In this document: positions 1-13,200 of the stretch, one piece after another | Numbering within the stretch: the stretch's first letter is position 1 | How the letters are laid out: each line of letters opens with the position of its first letter | Assembly (NCBI RefSeq): GCF_004210375.1 | Contig: NC_134827.1 | Location: 100,239,285 to 100,303,284, forward strand | Source: Tachypleus tridentatus | Lineage: Eukaryota; Arthropoda; Merostomata; Xiphosura; Limulidae | Direction of reading: 5' to 3' | Length of the DNA stretch: 64,000 nt | Program-made: the position numbers and the translations under genes | The notes under the pieces: model-generated | What the model saw: only the letters and a program-made list of their open reading frames with translations | The model's database searches: none | What the model was told of the DNA's origin: nothing

Positions 1-629
1 TTAGTTTTTGTGTAGAAAATGAACACTGGCCAGTATGATTCCTTCCTTGTCTGTATATCTATTTAGTCTCTCAGATTACTGCAGAATATGGTATTTTCTT
101 ACATAATATGAATTGTATAACCAATAGATTAAAGGTCTTTTATTTATTTCTGTTGTATTCTGAAGGGAGGATACATTCTTAAGATTTTGAAAAGACAGGC
201 CAGGCCACAGCTAAGGCAGTTTTGAGTGATTGGCTTGCAAAATGAGATGCTGTCAGAATCAGTTGAAGCTGGTACTTCACAGCAGTGTATGAGGAGGACA
301 GATGATTTCCTAAAAAAAAGTAAATTTTTGCTTATCTCAAGTGTAGGTGTACAGAAACAGCCCTGGAGAGGATCAGGTGGTTCCTTGTTGTCTATATGTG
401 ATTTGTTTGTGTGATTAGAGGTTGAAGGAAAATCCTAAATTTTTTTATCTTTATAAGAGTACATACTTTTATCACTTAATTTTATACTAGTAAATCACTA
501 CCGAGTCTAAAATATTCACAAGGTTACCAGTGGTAATATTCACTCTGGAGCCAATGGGGACCCTCCCCACACAGTGTAAACTTAAAAAAAAAGAAATGCA
601 AGTTAACAAAATTGACATGTCTTCTTCTT
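1..629. other. AT-rich flank, no gene recognised
   Basis: A short open stretch at about 226-414 is not flanked by convincing splice sites and matches no family I recognise. I see nothing else in this stretch. Confidence 0.4.
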
Positions 630-895
630 GGCCCAGCATGACCAGGTAGTTAAGGCACTCGATTTGTAATCTGAGGGTCACAAGTCCGAATCCCTGTCAC
701 ACCAAGCATGCTCACCCTTTCAGCCGTGGGGGCTTTATAATGTGATGGTCAATACCACTATTCATTGGTAAAAGAGTAGCCCAAGAGTTGGGGGTGATAG
801 CTAGCTGCTTTCCTTCTAGTCTTAAACTGCTAAGTTTGGGAGGGCTAGTGCAGATAGTCCTTGTGTAGCTTTGCGTGAAATTCAAAACAAACAGA
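630..895 (+). repeat. tRNA-derived SINE (family A)
   Basis: The head resembles a tRNA gene, with an A-box-like AGCATGACCAGG and a degenerate B box. A body around TTATAATGTGATGGTCAAT and a tail ending in GTGTAGCTTTGCGTG plus an A/C-rich end follow. The same order of blocks recurs at 16058, 22248, 26680 (reverse), 30825 (3' part) and 55228. It is a Pol III-type retroposon and not a functional tRNA, because the cloverleaf is decayed and fused to an unrelated body. Confidence 0.85.
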
Positions 896-3374
896 CATGT
901 CTTTTTACCTAAATTAATTAAATGCATGAAAATGCAAATAAAACAAACTAGCCAGTGTTTGTTGCATGTTTTTATTGAATATAGTATGAGAAAGTCTGAA
1001 GCACACAACCTCTCTCACTTTTACTCCAGTACTACTGTATAATTTTTGTAGGAGTCTAGTTCTATACATCTACCACCTAGTGGAGAGCCAATTCATCACT
1101 TCAACTTTCACACCCAAAATGTACAAGCAAGCTACTCCACTTGGCCCTGCAAATCTGTTTGCTGTTACCAACATTGTAGCTACGAATTAGTGGCATGACT
1201 GTTTAGGTTAATGTTGGTGTGTTTTAAATAATGCTTTGTGTATAATTTACCCTTACAGTGAAAGACTTTGATTGTTGTGCATGATCATGCCACATTGTTA
1301 GAGATGAAACAAAATAAGTCCATTACCCCAAAAATAGTTAGTTGAAAAATTTTTGTATACTTGATAATTAACCAGGTATCTCTTTAAAAAATATGAAACA
1401 GTGGTCAAGTCTTACTATTACAGGTGAAGCAATTTACAAAAACTGTAGATGTGGATTGTTTATTACAAAAACTGCTGAATATTAATATAAATATTGTACT
1501 TGTGTTTAATTAAACTGATTTTGTGATTTGTGCTTTATTCATTAAAAGAATACCTTCTGTGAATGGTGAGTTACACTATGAACCTAGCTTTAGAATATCC
1601 CAACCATCCAAAACAATCTACACTTTTCTTGTTCCCTACTAACAAAACAAAACAATCCACTACTGAAAGTTACATGAAAAGGGAACAAAAATGAACCAGT
1701 GTCTTGTTTTTCATGGCTAAGCAGATGTAAAGTATATGTATGCAGTTCACTCATATAAAACCAGTTAACTGGTGGTTGATATCAGAATTGTTTTCATATC
1801 TGAAGTTATTTACTAAAACTTATTTCTATTTTTACTGAGAAAAATAGGTTTTAGGGCTAGAATTTTGTAAGACTACTTTTGCACTGTTTTTGAGATGATG
1901 TAAGAAATTATTTGAGATGTAAGAAATTATGAAGGAGATTTTTAGTTTGAAATGATTTTTAACAACTTTCATTCATCTTTGTACAAAAACATTTTACTGG
2001 AAAAGTTTAGTGTGTTTTAATTCTTAGCTTGAATGATCTAACTTATGGAAAACTGTTGAGGCATATGTGTTACTTAATTGTTTTTAGAACCAAAAGCAGT
2101 CTTTGTCAAGGAAAAAGGTTCATACAAAAAAAAAATTCCATGAAGAAATATTAGTGATATATGAGTTGGAAATATGCATTTGGAATTGACCAATCAAAAA
2201 ATACTTGATTTAGAAAAATAATTCTCTTCTCTTCTGCTTTTTAGGTCATTAGAAGTTATCAATTATGAATTGTCCCAAGGAGGTTGATAATAAAAACTAA
2301 TATCTTTAACGGTAAATATAAATACAATAACACCTTATTATAAACTATATTTTAAAGAGTGTAAGCTATAAGCATATTGGACAGAACATCTAACCACATT
2401 AGCTATGACAACTTCTAATCCATCAGTCACTAATCAGTACTGAAGAAATGATGAAAAAATCTACTGTTCAGCTATCATCAGATGTACCAGCCAAAGATGA
2501 CAAGGTTCTGCAGAATGATGTACAGTACATCAGTGGTATTAAAAAAAAAATCATATACTCACCTTCACAAAGGTCACAAGAACATAGAACCAAAGAAACG
2601 TTCTTGGGCTGAAACACTACGATGAAAACCAATAACCTTTGCATTTAAAGTAAAGCCATCCACTCTAGTCAAATCAAACTTTGTCTTCAGTTGCTTGAGT
2701 GCTCATACCAGTACATCACAGCACACATCCATGTTGCATTTGAAACATTACAATTAATTCTAGACAGTTAAGATAGACTGAAGTTTAGGAGAAGAATGTC
2801 ACTGATGTTGAAAAAGGCATAACATAAACCCTGGCATGGTGAAAAGGGTCACACAGTCAAAGTCCAAAACAAACAATCATCCTCTATCCACCAAGAAATG
2901 AAAACCATTTACAATGAGAAAAACTAGCCTTCAGTTACCTCACTCTTTGTTTGTCTGTATTCTATTTGTTTAAAAAGTACAATCTTTGAAAACTAGTGTG
3001 GTGTGTGTAGCTTATCCACTTTTTGAATGTCAATTATTTGTAGATATACATTATGTGTGAGTATGACAGTGTTTTGATTATATATAATTGCCCAAGTTAT
3101 TCAGTTCATTTTATACATTCTGGGCTTATTACATACGTATAATTTTACGAAGTTTGTCAGTACTTTTTTTCCCACTATTATTTCACTTGTAGTAGTTTTT
3201 CATTGTCACAGTTCATACTGTATAAACCATAATATTTATTTAACATACATCTGTTTTTCATCTTTTGTGCCACTGCTGTTTGCATTATTTCTCTCAGTTT
3301 TAATATATCTCTTTGAAATAGAACTAAGTTCTTTCAAAACAGTTATTTAATTTATGTATTTTTGTTTAACTTTT
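896..3374. other. AT-rich intergenic DNA
   Basis: No gene recognised. On the reverse strand around 2570-2700 there is a short open stretch followed by GTGAGT. It contains a stop before the putative donor and could not be joined to anything. Confidence 0.4.
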
Positions 3375-3722
3375 GACCATCTTGGATGTTGGAATTTAAC
3401 TTTGATGTGTTTGTGGTCCTGTTTTCATAATTGACCATCTTGGATGCTGGAAATTAACTCTGATGTGTTTGTTGTCATGTTTTCATAGTTGATCATCTTG
3501 GATGTTGGAATTTAACTTTGATGTGTTTGTGGTCCTGTTTTCATTGTTGACCATCTTGGATGTTGGAATTTAACTTTGATGTGCTTGTGGTCCTGTTTTC
3601 ATAATTGGCCATCTTAGATGTTGGAAATTAACTCTGATGTGTTTGTTGTCATGTTTTCATAGTTGATCATCTTGGATGTTGGAATTTAACTTTGATGTGT
3701 TTGTAGTCCTGTTTTCATACTT
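3375..3722 (+). repeat. 58-bp tandem array, 6 copies, trimer higher-order structure
   Basis: GAccATCTTgGATG starts recur at 3375, 3433, 3491, 3549, 3607 and 3665, exactly 58 bases apart. Copies 2 and 5 share GAAATTAACTCTGATG and TTGTCATG. Copies 1, 3, 4 and 6 share GAATTTAACTTTGATG. Copies 3 and 6 both begin GATCAT. The array therefore looks like a 174-bp trimer duplicated once. No coding signal is seen. Confidence 0.9.
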
Positions 3723-4559
3723 AATTTAATGTTTTTATTTTTTCATATAACAATTCCATAATGCCATTTCTGTTTCATTTCTGACTGCTTCTGTTTGTTT
3801 ACCTGTTTCTTACTTTTCATTAAATACTTCCAAATTTTAGTTTCGTGTATTGTAGTTTTTATTTAGCTGCTTTTCATATAAGTAGTTTTACTTTAAAATG
3901 ATAAAAATCCTATAACCAAAGTGCTTTAGAAAGGTGGACCATTTTTCAGAAGAAGAATATAGATCAATCTCTTGAAAGTGCTCAGGTTGTATAGTGTGGC
4001 CCGTAAGTCCCTACCCATCCATATATTATTATGTTATATTCAATTACGCATGTATTATAAATTTGTTTCTTTTTTTCAGAGAAATATGGCCGATGTAAGC
4101 CCATTTACACTAAAATGTCTCACAGAACATGGCATCGCATAATATTATGCAGCGAGAATGAGGGACAGCACACAGATACACTGGATACATAAGATATATG
4201 GACGGATAGGAACTTACGTGCCACCCTGTAGTTTTTACTGTTTTATGCTAAGACTTTTTGAACCTATGTGTTTTTGTAATGTCATGGCTAATTTTATTTT
4301 TATTGGAATCTCCATAATATTTTGTTTAAGTTATAATTATTTTTATGTCTTTCATTTAGTTCTCTGGTTCCACAGTTGAGATACTTGGTAAATTTATACA
4401 TTATCTATTTTTTGCAGTATAATTTATATTATATTTGGTTCAATATCTTAACCCATAAGATATTCACTGTTATAACTTGTGATAGTTGGAGATATTTTAC
4501 TGCTATACATAGATTCTTTGAGACAGTTTGTATGAGAAAAAGCAAAAATTAATAAATTT
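3723..4559. other. AT-rich intergenic DNA with the source of a captured segment
   Basis: No gene recognised. The block 4381-4468 is repeated almost exactly at 4734-4820, inside the neighbouring minisatellite. Confidence 0.5.
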
Positions 4560-5623
4560 AATACTATTCGTAGACAGAACAAGAAACACTCAGAACTTAA
4601 AAAGAAACAAAAACAGCATAATAATTTACAATTCGTAGACAGAACAAGAAACACTCAGAATTTAAAAAGAAACAAAAAACAGCATAATAATTTACAATTC
4701 GTAGACAGAACAAGAAACACTCAGAACTTAAAAATACTTGGTAAATTTATACATTATCTATTTTTGCAGTATAATTTATATTATATTTGGTTCAATATCT
4801 TAACCCATAAGATATTCACTCAGAACTTAAAAAAGCAAAATTAATAAATTTAATACAAAGACAGAACAAGAAACACTCAGAACTTAAAAAGAAACAAAAA
4901 CAGCATAATAATTTACAATTCGTAGACAGAACAAGAAACACTCAGAACTTAAAAAGAAACAAAAAACAGCATAATAATTTACAATTCGTAGACAGAACAA
5001 GAAACACTCAGAACTTAAAAGAAATAAAAAACAGCATAACAATTTACAATTCGTAGACAGAACAAGAAACACTCAGAACTTAAAAAGAAACAAAAACAGA
5101 ATAATAATTTACAATTCGTAGACAGAACAAGAAACACTCTGAACTTAAAAAGAAACAAAAAGTAGACAGAACCAGAAACACTCAGAACTTAAAAAGAAAC
5201 AAAAAACAGCATAATAATTTACAATTCGTAGACAGAACAAGAAACACTCAGAACTTAAAAAGAAACAAAAAACACCATAATAATTTACAATTCGTAGACA
5301 GAACAAGAAACACTCAGAACTTAAAAAGAAACAAAAACACCATAATAATTTACAATTCGTAGACAGAACAAGAAACACTCTGAACTTAAAAAGAAACACT
5401 CAAAAACAAAAACAGCATAATAATTTACAATTCGTAGACAGAACAAGAAACACTCAGAACTTAAAAAGAAACAAAAAACACCATAATAATTTACAATTCG
5501 TAGACAGAACAAGAAACACTCAGAACTTAAAAAGAAACAAAAACACCATAATAATTTACAATTCGTAGACAGAACAAGAAACACTCAGAACGTAAAAAGA
5601 AACAAAAACACCATAATAATTTA
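4560..5623 (+). repeat. Minisatellite, approximately 65-66 bp unit, about 15 copies
   Basis: The core GTAGACAGAACAAGAAACAC recurs about every 65-66 bases, followed by TCAGAACTTAAAAAGAAAC and an A-rich stretch ending ATAATTTACAATTC. Units differ by small indels in the A runs, a few are shortened (near 5160 and 5400), and a unique segment interrupts the array at 4734-4820. Short reverse-strand open frames across it are products of the repeat. Confidence 0.92.
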
Positions 5624-6088
5624 AGATGCGACTTTGACATTTAGAACATTTTTGCAAAATATGAAATCTCATAAAATAAAATTATTCTCTTTTTAAAACG
5701 TACTCTTTTCATCAGTAGGTGCTATCTTAAAATCAGTAGCCTGTTAATAGGTATTAACACATATCTACCAACTTCTTTCACACGCATACCAGCCTGCACT
5801 TCTACCACTATGTAACTGCTGTTACACTTACTAGATGATGTGTGAACACAAACAAGCTGCTTCATTACTATCTAGATCATAAAATGGAAGCAATTTCATA
5901 ATAAGAATGCTCTGATATGAAAGGTAAGTGCTAGATGAAGTACAACTCAGTTATTTAATACAATTTACAAAGTTCTAACTCTCAGACATAGATATATATA
6001 CATTATGATTTTTATAGAGATAATTACAACATTTTGGCATGTAATCAGTATAGCTGCAATACATCCAAAACTTCAGTAAACTTTATGA
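5624..6088. other. AT-rich intergenic DNA
   Basis: No gene, RNA or repeat recognised. Confidence 0.4.
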
Positions 6089-6162
6089 CTAACAACAAAA
6101 AACTGCTTCAATGTTTTGAGTGTGGCTAACAACAAAAAACTGCTTCAATGTTTTGAGTGTGG
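6089..6162 (+). repeat. 37-bp direct duplication
   Basis: A block beginning CTAACAACAAAAAACTGC occurs twice in a row (6089-6125 and 6126-6162) without differences. Confidence 0.9.
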
Positions 6163-6599
6163 TTCCACTTTGACAGTATTCCTTTTTCAGTTGCACTATC
6201 AAAGGTATAGTTACCAAATTTGAACTGTGAGAACTGGATTGAAATTTAATAATCAACACAATGCTAAAAACTAATAAAGGGGATCCTTTCAGACATCTGA
6301 ATTTGTAAATAATTCAAATTTAGTTGGAACCGTGTTCATTGTTTAAAAATATTCAATTGACTCATTGGGTAACATATAACATCAATAATATTTTATCAGC
6401 AAACATTAATAGTTCTGAATGCTTCAAATAATTAAAACAAACCAACTGTTAATAATCTAAAGTATCTCATGGATTGTAAACCAAAAAGTTGGCATGTTTA
6501 AAGGAATTAATAACTGCAATCACCCATGAGCATCTTACTGGACCAACTGGTGCAATTTCAACAGGAGCACAACTGATATAATTTCAAATTAGAAATTTT
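6163..6599. other. AT-rich intergenic DNA
   Basis: Nothing recognised between the 37-bp duplication and the reverse SINE. Confidence 0.4.
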
Positions 6600-6706
6600 A
6601 ACCCACCACCAGCAGAGCCTGTCTTCTCTGCCCACCATGGGCATCAAAATCCAGATTCTAGCATTGTAAATCCACAGGCATTCTGCTGTACCATGGGAGG
6701 AAGGGG
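6600..6706 (-). repeat. SINE fragment (family B, reverse)
   Basis: CTGCCCACCATGGGCATCAA, GCATTGTAAATCC and a CTGTACCATGGGAGG end match, in the same order, the reverse copy at 44160-44265 and, on the other strand, the copy at 43530-43652. Confidence 0.55.
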
Positions 6707-7911
6707 AGAGCAAATACCTAAGAATTCCATAATACTGCTGTGCTTATCAAACAAGGTAGCCATACATTTATTTCCTTATTGACTTAATTTTTACATTGAA
6801 GTCTTGACCCAACATCTGAGTGTGCAAAAATATGACTTATTATAACACTGACAAATAAAATATATGTTGAATTAGGCCCTTCAGTGTCAGGTTTATAATG
6901 ATTTATTTTCTTTTTTAAGTGAATTTCTAAAGAAATAGACAGTTTTTTATTTAACATTTTGATATGTTAGTGTTATACATGATACATTCAGACAAATAGT
7001 TGAAAATATATCAAAAAACGGTTTGTCCTATTTAACTCAGGCAAGTATTTTTTGAAGCATGAAATTATCTCATGCAAATCGTGGAAGGGGTTAAAAGAAG
7101 CATAATCAACAATACTCAAGAAACAAATGATAGTTCAGGTGTTCTTGTCATGGCTAAATTAGTATATGTTATTGAATTATGTTAATGGTAAATTATGATT
7201 AAAAATGCAAATGCCCAATAAATCACACTTATAAACTATGGGTTTTTATTAGCATGAGAGGTTGTCCAGTACTTCTGTAAATATGTATTGTTTTAACGTT
7301 TTAGAAATTACGTATAATACCTTTGTGTGTTCCATAGTGTTAGTTATGTTATAAAATGTATATTCTCTGGTTGTAATAATTAATAGTCTGTCTATTTTTT
7401 TGTTTATTAAATTAATATGTACTAATTACTAATTATTTTACATTCTATTTTTTTACTGCTAATCTGCTGCCATCTTGCTGTTATTGAAATATTTGGATGT
7501 AATTCCAAAAATGTAATGCAGCTATGACTTATTAACTATTGTTTATATTTTATTCTATTTTATTAAAAAATTTGGATTTCTTAAGGCATTTTTAAAAATC
7601 ACTTTCCAGATATTAAAAGGGCAACAGGACAAACCCCTGTTCATGTTAATCTCCCTAACCTCCACCATTGTAATTCACAACGTTGATGTTGTCTCTCTGT
7701 GGTATGTATGCATTGTACATGTTTCCTTTATTTAACATAATATGTTCAAAATTTTTAAACATACTGTGTAAAATGTCAATCAAGGGAACCACTAACTTCC
7801 TCTCTCCCTAATTCCTACTAAACTAGGTCATTCACTGAACTTTCTCATGGGAAAGATTTCTGTAAATTGGGGCATATAGTATAGAAATAGACATTGAAAT
7901 GTTTCACTGGC
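6707..7911. other. AT-rich intergenic DNA
   Basis: No gene or repeat recognised. The satellite starts abruptly after GTTTCACTGGC. Confidence 0.4.
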
Positions 7912-10900
7912 GAGTCAGGTAGGTGACACCTCAATGGAACAACATACATTATTTTGTAGTGGAAGTGGCTCTTAGTCACATGGATAGCACCTAGCAAGTC
8001 AGGTAGGTGACACCTCAATGGAACAACATACATTATTTTGTAGTGGAAGTGGCTCTTAGTCACATGGATAGCACCTAGCAAGTCAGGTAGGTGACACCTC
8101 AATGAAACAACATACATTATTTTGTAGTGGAAGTGGCTCTTAGTCACATGGATAGCACCTAGCAAGTCAGGTAGGTGACACCTCAATGAAACAACATACA
8201 TTATTTTGTAGTGGAAGTGGCTCTTAGTCACATGGATAGCACCTAGCAAGTCAGGTAGGTGACACCTCAATGAAACAATATACATTATTTTGTAGTGGAA
8301 GTGGCTCTTAGTCACATGGATAGCACCTAGCAAGTCAGGTAGGTGACACCTCAATGAAACAACATACATTATTTTGTAGTGGAAGTGGCTCTTAGTCACA
8401 TGGATAGCACCTAGCAAGTCAGGTAGGTGACACCTCAATGAAACAACATACATTATTTTGTAGTGGAAGTGGCTCTTAGTCACATGGATAGCACCTAGCA
8501 AGTCAGGTAGGTGACACCTCAATGAAACAACATACATTATTTTGTAGTGGAAGTGGCTCTTAGTCACATGGATAGCACCTAGCAAGTCAGGTAGGTGACA
8601 CCTCAATGGAACAACATACATTATTTTGTAGTGGAAGTGGCTCTTAGTCACATGGATAGCACCTAGCAAGTCAGGTAGGTGACACCTCAATGGAACAACA
8701 TACATTATTTTGTAGTGGAAGTGGCTCTTAGTCACATGGATAGCACCTAGCAAGTCAGGTAGGTGACACCTCAATGAAACAACATACATTATTTTGTAGT
8801 GGAAGTGGCTCTTAGTCACATGGATAGCACCTAGCAAGTCAGGTAGGTGACACCTCAATGAAACAACATACATTATTTTGTAGTGGAAGTGGCTCTTAGT
8901 CACATGGATAGCACCTAGCAAGTCAGGTAGGTGACACCTCAATGAAACAACATACATTATTTTGTAGTGGAAGTGGCTCTTAGTCACATGGATAGCACCT
9001 AGCAAGTCAGGTAGGTGACACCTCAATGAAACAACATACATTATTTTGTAGTGGAAGTGGCTCTTAGTCACATGGATAGCACCTAGCAAGTCAGGTAGGT
9101 GACACCTCAATGAAACAACATACATTATTTTGTAGTGGAAGTGGCTCTTAGTCACATGGATAGCACCTAGCAAGTCAGGTAGGTGACACCTCAATGGAAC
9201 AACATACATTATTTTGTAGTGGAAGTGGCTCTTAGTCACATGGATAGCACCTAGCAAGTCAGGTAGGTGACACCTCAATGAAACAACATACATTATTTTG
9301 TAGTGGAAGTGGCTCTTAGTCACATGGATAGCACCTAGCAAGTCAGGTAGGTGACACCTCAATGGAACAACATACATTATTTTGTAGTGGAAGTGGCTCT
9401 TAGTCACATGGATAGCACCTAGCAAGTCAGGTAGGTGACACCTCAATGAAACAACATACATTATTTTGTAGTGGAAGTGGCTCTTAGTCACATGGATAGC
9501 ACCTAGCAAGTCAGGTAGGTGACACCTCAATGAAACAACATACATTATTTTGTAGTGGAAGTGGCTCTTAGTCACATGGATAGCACCTAGCAAGTCAGGT
9601 AGGTGACACCTCAATGAAACAACATACATTATTTTGTAGTGGAAGTGGCTCTTAGTCACATGGATAGCACCTAGCAAGTCAGGTAGATGACACCTCAATG
9701 AAACAACATACATTATTTTGTAGTGGAAGTGGCTCTTAGTCACATGGATAGCACCTAGCAAGTCAGGTAGGTGACACCTCAATGAAACAACATACATTAT
9801 TTTGTAGTGGAAGTGGCTCTTAGTCACATGGATAGCACCTAGCAAGTCAGGTAGGTGACATTCAATGAAACAACATACATTATTTTGTAGTGGAAGTGGC
9901 TCTTAGTCACATGGATAGCACCTAGCAAGTCAGGTAGGTGACACCTCAATGAAACAATATACATTATTTTGTAGTGGAAGTGGCTCTTAGTCACATGGAT
10001 AGCACCTAGCAAGTCAGGTAGGTGACACCTCAATGAAACAACATACATTATTTTGTAGTGGAAGTGGCTCTTAGTCACATGGATAGCACCTAGCAAGTCA
10101 GGTAGGTGACACCTCAATGAAACAATATACATTATTTTGTAGTGGAAGTGGCTCTTAGTCACATGGATAGCACCTAGCAAGTCAGGTAGGTGACACCTCA
10201 ATGGAACAACATACATTATTTTGTAGTGGAAGTGGCTCTTAGTCACATGGATAGCACCTAGCAAGTCAGGTAGGTGACACCTCAATGAAACAACATACAT
10301 TATTTTGTAGTGGAAGTGGCTCTTAGTCACATGGATAGCACCTAGCAAGTCAGGCAGGTGACACCTCAATGAAACAACATACATTATTTTGTAGTGGAAG
10401 TGGCTCTTAGTCACATGGATAGCACCTAGCAAGTCAGGTAGGTGACACCTCAATGAAACAACATACATTATTTTGTAGTGGAAGTGGCTCTTAGTCACAT
10501 GGATAGCACCTAGCAAGTCAGGTAGGTGACACCTCAATGGAACAACATACATTATTTTGTAGTGGAAGTGGCTCTTAGTCACATGGATAGCACCTAGCAA
10601 GTCAGGTAGGTGACACCTCAATGAAACAACATACATTATTTTGTAGTGGAAGTGGCTCTTAGTCACATGGATAGCACCTAGCAAGTCAGGTAGGTGACAC
10701 CTCAATGAAACAACATACATTATTTTGTAGTGGAAGTGGCTCTTAGTCACATGGATAGCACCTAGCAAGTCAGGTAGGTGACACCTCAATGGAACAACAT
10801 ACATTATTTTGTAGTGGAAGTGGCTCTTAGTCACATGGATAGCACCTAGCAAGTCAGGTAGGTGACACCTCAATGAAACAACATACATTATTTTGTAGTG

Positions 10901-12527
10901 GAAGTGGCTCTTAGTCACATGGATAGCACCTAGCAAGTCAGGTAGGTGACACCTCAATGAAACAACATACATTATTTTGTAGTGGAAGTGGCTCTTAGTC
11001 ACATGGATAGCACCTAGCAAGTCAGGTAGGTGACACCTCAATGAAACAACATACATTATTTTGTAGTGGAAGTGGCTCTTAGTCACATGGATAGCACCTA
11101 GCAAGTCAGGTAGGTGACACCTCAATGGAACAACATACATTATTTTGTAGTGGAAGTGGCTCTTAGTCACATGGATAGCACCTAGCAAGTCAGGTAGGTG
11201 ACACCTCAATGAAACAACATACATTATTTTGTAGTGGAAGTGGCTCTTAGTCACATGGATAGCACCTAGCAAGTCAGGTAGGTGACACCTCAATGGAACA
11301 ACATACATTATTTTGTAGTGGAAGTGGCTCTTAGTCACATGGATAGCACCTAGCAAGTCAGGTAGGTGACACCTCAATGAAACAACATACATTATTTTGT
11401 AGTGGAAGTGGCTCTTAGTCACATGGATAGCACCTAGCAAGTCAGGTAGGTGACACCTCAATGAAACAACATACATTATTTTGTAGTGGAAGTGGCTCTT
11501 AGTCACATGGATAGCACCTAGCAAGTCAGGTAGGTGACACCTCAATGGAACAACATACATTATTTTGTAGTGGAAGTGGCTCTTAGTCACATGGATAGCA
11601 CCTAGCAAGTCAGGTAGGTGACACCTCAATGAAACAACATACATTATTTTGTAGTGGAAGTGGCTCTTAGTCACATGGATAGCACCTAGCAAGTCAGGTA
11701 GGTGACACCTCAATGGAACAACATACATTATTTTGTAGTGGAAGTGGCTCTTAGTCACATGGATAGCACCTAGCAAGTCAGGTAGGTGACACCTCAATGG
11801 AACAACATACATTATTTTGTAGTGGAAGTGGCTCTTAGTCACATGGATAGCACCTAGCAAGTCAGGTAGGTGACACCTCAATGGAACAACATACATTATT
11901 TTGTAGTGGAAGTGGCTCTTAGTCACATGGATAGCACCTAGCAAGTCAGGTAGGTGACACCTCAATGAAACAACATACATTATTTTGTAGTGGAAGTGGC
12001 TCTTAGTCACATGGATAGCACCTAGCAAGTCAGGTAGGTGACACCTCAATGGAACAACATACATTATTTTGTAGTGGAAGTGGCTCTTAGTCACATGGAT
12101 AGCACCTAGCAAGTCAGGTAGGTGACACCTCAATGAAACAACATACATTATTTTGTAGTGGAAGTGGCTCTTAGTCACATGGATAGCACCTAGCAAGTCA
12201 GGTAGGTGACACCTCAATGAAACAACATACATTATTTTGTAGTGGAAGTGGCTCTTAGTCACATGGATAGCACCTAGCAAGTCAGGTAGGTGACACCTCA
12301 ATGGAACAACATACATTATTTTGTAGTGGAAGTGGCTCTTAGTCACATGGATAGCACCTAGCAAGTCAGGTAGGTGACACCACAATGAAACAACATACAT
12401 TATTTTGTAGTGGAAGTGGCTCTTAGTCACATGGATAGCACCTAGCAAGTCAGGTAGGTGACACCTCAATGAAACAACATACATTATTTTGTAGTGGAAG
12501 TGGCTCTTAGTCACATGGATAGCACCT
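7912..12527 (+). repeat. 84-bp satellite array, 55 near-identical units
   Basis: Each unit runs from AGTCAGGTAGGTGACACCTC to ATGGATAGCACCTAGCA and is 84 bases, with 55 units counted. Variation is minimal. One A/G site (AATGAAAC or AATGGAAC) is G in 17 units and A in 38. A C/T site (CATACA or TATACA) is T in 3 units. Single changes occur near 9687, 10355 and 12383. One unit at 9861 has lost a base (GACATTCAATG). Each unit carries the palindrome AGGTGACACCT and a further CACCT in GCACCTAG. Because 84 is divisible by three, one reverse-strand frame stays open over 7845-9845 and 9839-12514. The frame is explained by the repeat and there is no sign of a gene around it. Confidence 0.97.
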
Positions 12528-13009
12528 ATACCATGAGAAGAATGGAATTGTTCCTTTCATTATATAATCCAATTTTTTTAGAATACAGTATAATGATTAT
12601 TACAGATACTGATTTGCTTCAATCAATGCTATAAACTCTTCAGCAAAATCACCACAGAATACACTTGCTTTCGTCTTTGATTATTATTGTCTGTTTCAAA
12701 TAAATATTGTTTAATTGTGTTATACACTGCATTCAGTCTTTTTCTTGGTTTCATATGCAGTCGAGGATAAAATAATTCAGAATTTCCCTGCAGTATGTTT
12801 TCTTTTGAAACCTCCTGTTATTCTATAGAACTTACTTAATCACTCTGAGAGAGATCAGTCACCTAAAAATACTGCAGGGTAAGTAGGAAGAAGTTAATTT
12901 GACACCATGACCAGGATTTGTACTTGTGGAATATCTCTTTTTCTCTCAGTGAGTTTATTTGCCCTTACTCTTCTGAATTGTAATTTGATATGGATGAGTC
13001 AAAAGCAAC
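12528..13009. other. Intergenic DNA
   Basis: Nothing recognised between the satellite and a LINE-like remnant. Confidence 0.4.
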
Positions 13010-13200
13010 TATGAAGGGAAGCTGACCTATGTCAGAGGTGCAGGAGACTCGATCATTGATTACGTCACCATGAAGAATGAAACAAAACTATATCATGAAA
13101 TGTATATTGCTAAAAGAATCATATATGACTTTCTACCAACTGATACTTTAAAGACAAGATGGGACATGAGGAGGAAGAGAATCTTATGACTCAGTGGTAC
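13010..13200 (+). pseudogene. Possible LINE endonuclease remnant
   Basis: The + strand reads LTYVRGAGDSIIDYV and, further on, RWDMRRKRIL before a stop. A 'T-x-V-x-x-x-x-x-S-x-I-D-Y-V' stretch is typical of the end of the endonuclease domain in non-LTR retrotransposon ORF2. Only about 60 codons are readable, no flanking domain can be found and no poly(A) tail or target duplication is evident. Family not assignable. Confidence 0.3.

Noticed and set aside
2570-2720. Reverse-strand exon reading DLTRVDGFTLNAKVIGFHRS
   Set aside because: A stop precedes the putative GTGAGT donor and no neighbouring exon in phase was found.
4448-5584. Reverse-strand open frames repeating FFLSSECFLFCLRIVNYY
   Set aside because: Translation of a minisatellite with length-variable A runs; the frame breaks at every indel.
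7845-12514. Two long reverse-strand open frames (666 and 891 codons) made of a 28-residue repeat
   Set aside because: The frame is open only because the unit is 84 bases, a multiple of three, and one of its six frames lacks a stop. Units are nearly identical, so openness is not independent evidence. The commonest variable site is amino-acid changing (S/P), one unit breaks the frame, and no start context, splice site or non-repeat domain accompanies it.
7912-12527. CRISPR array
   Set aside because: Units are contiguous and identical throughout, with no variable spacers, and the DNA is eukaryotic.
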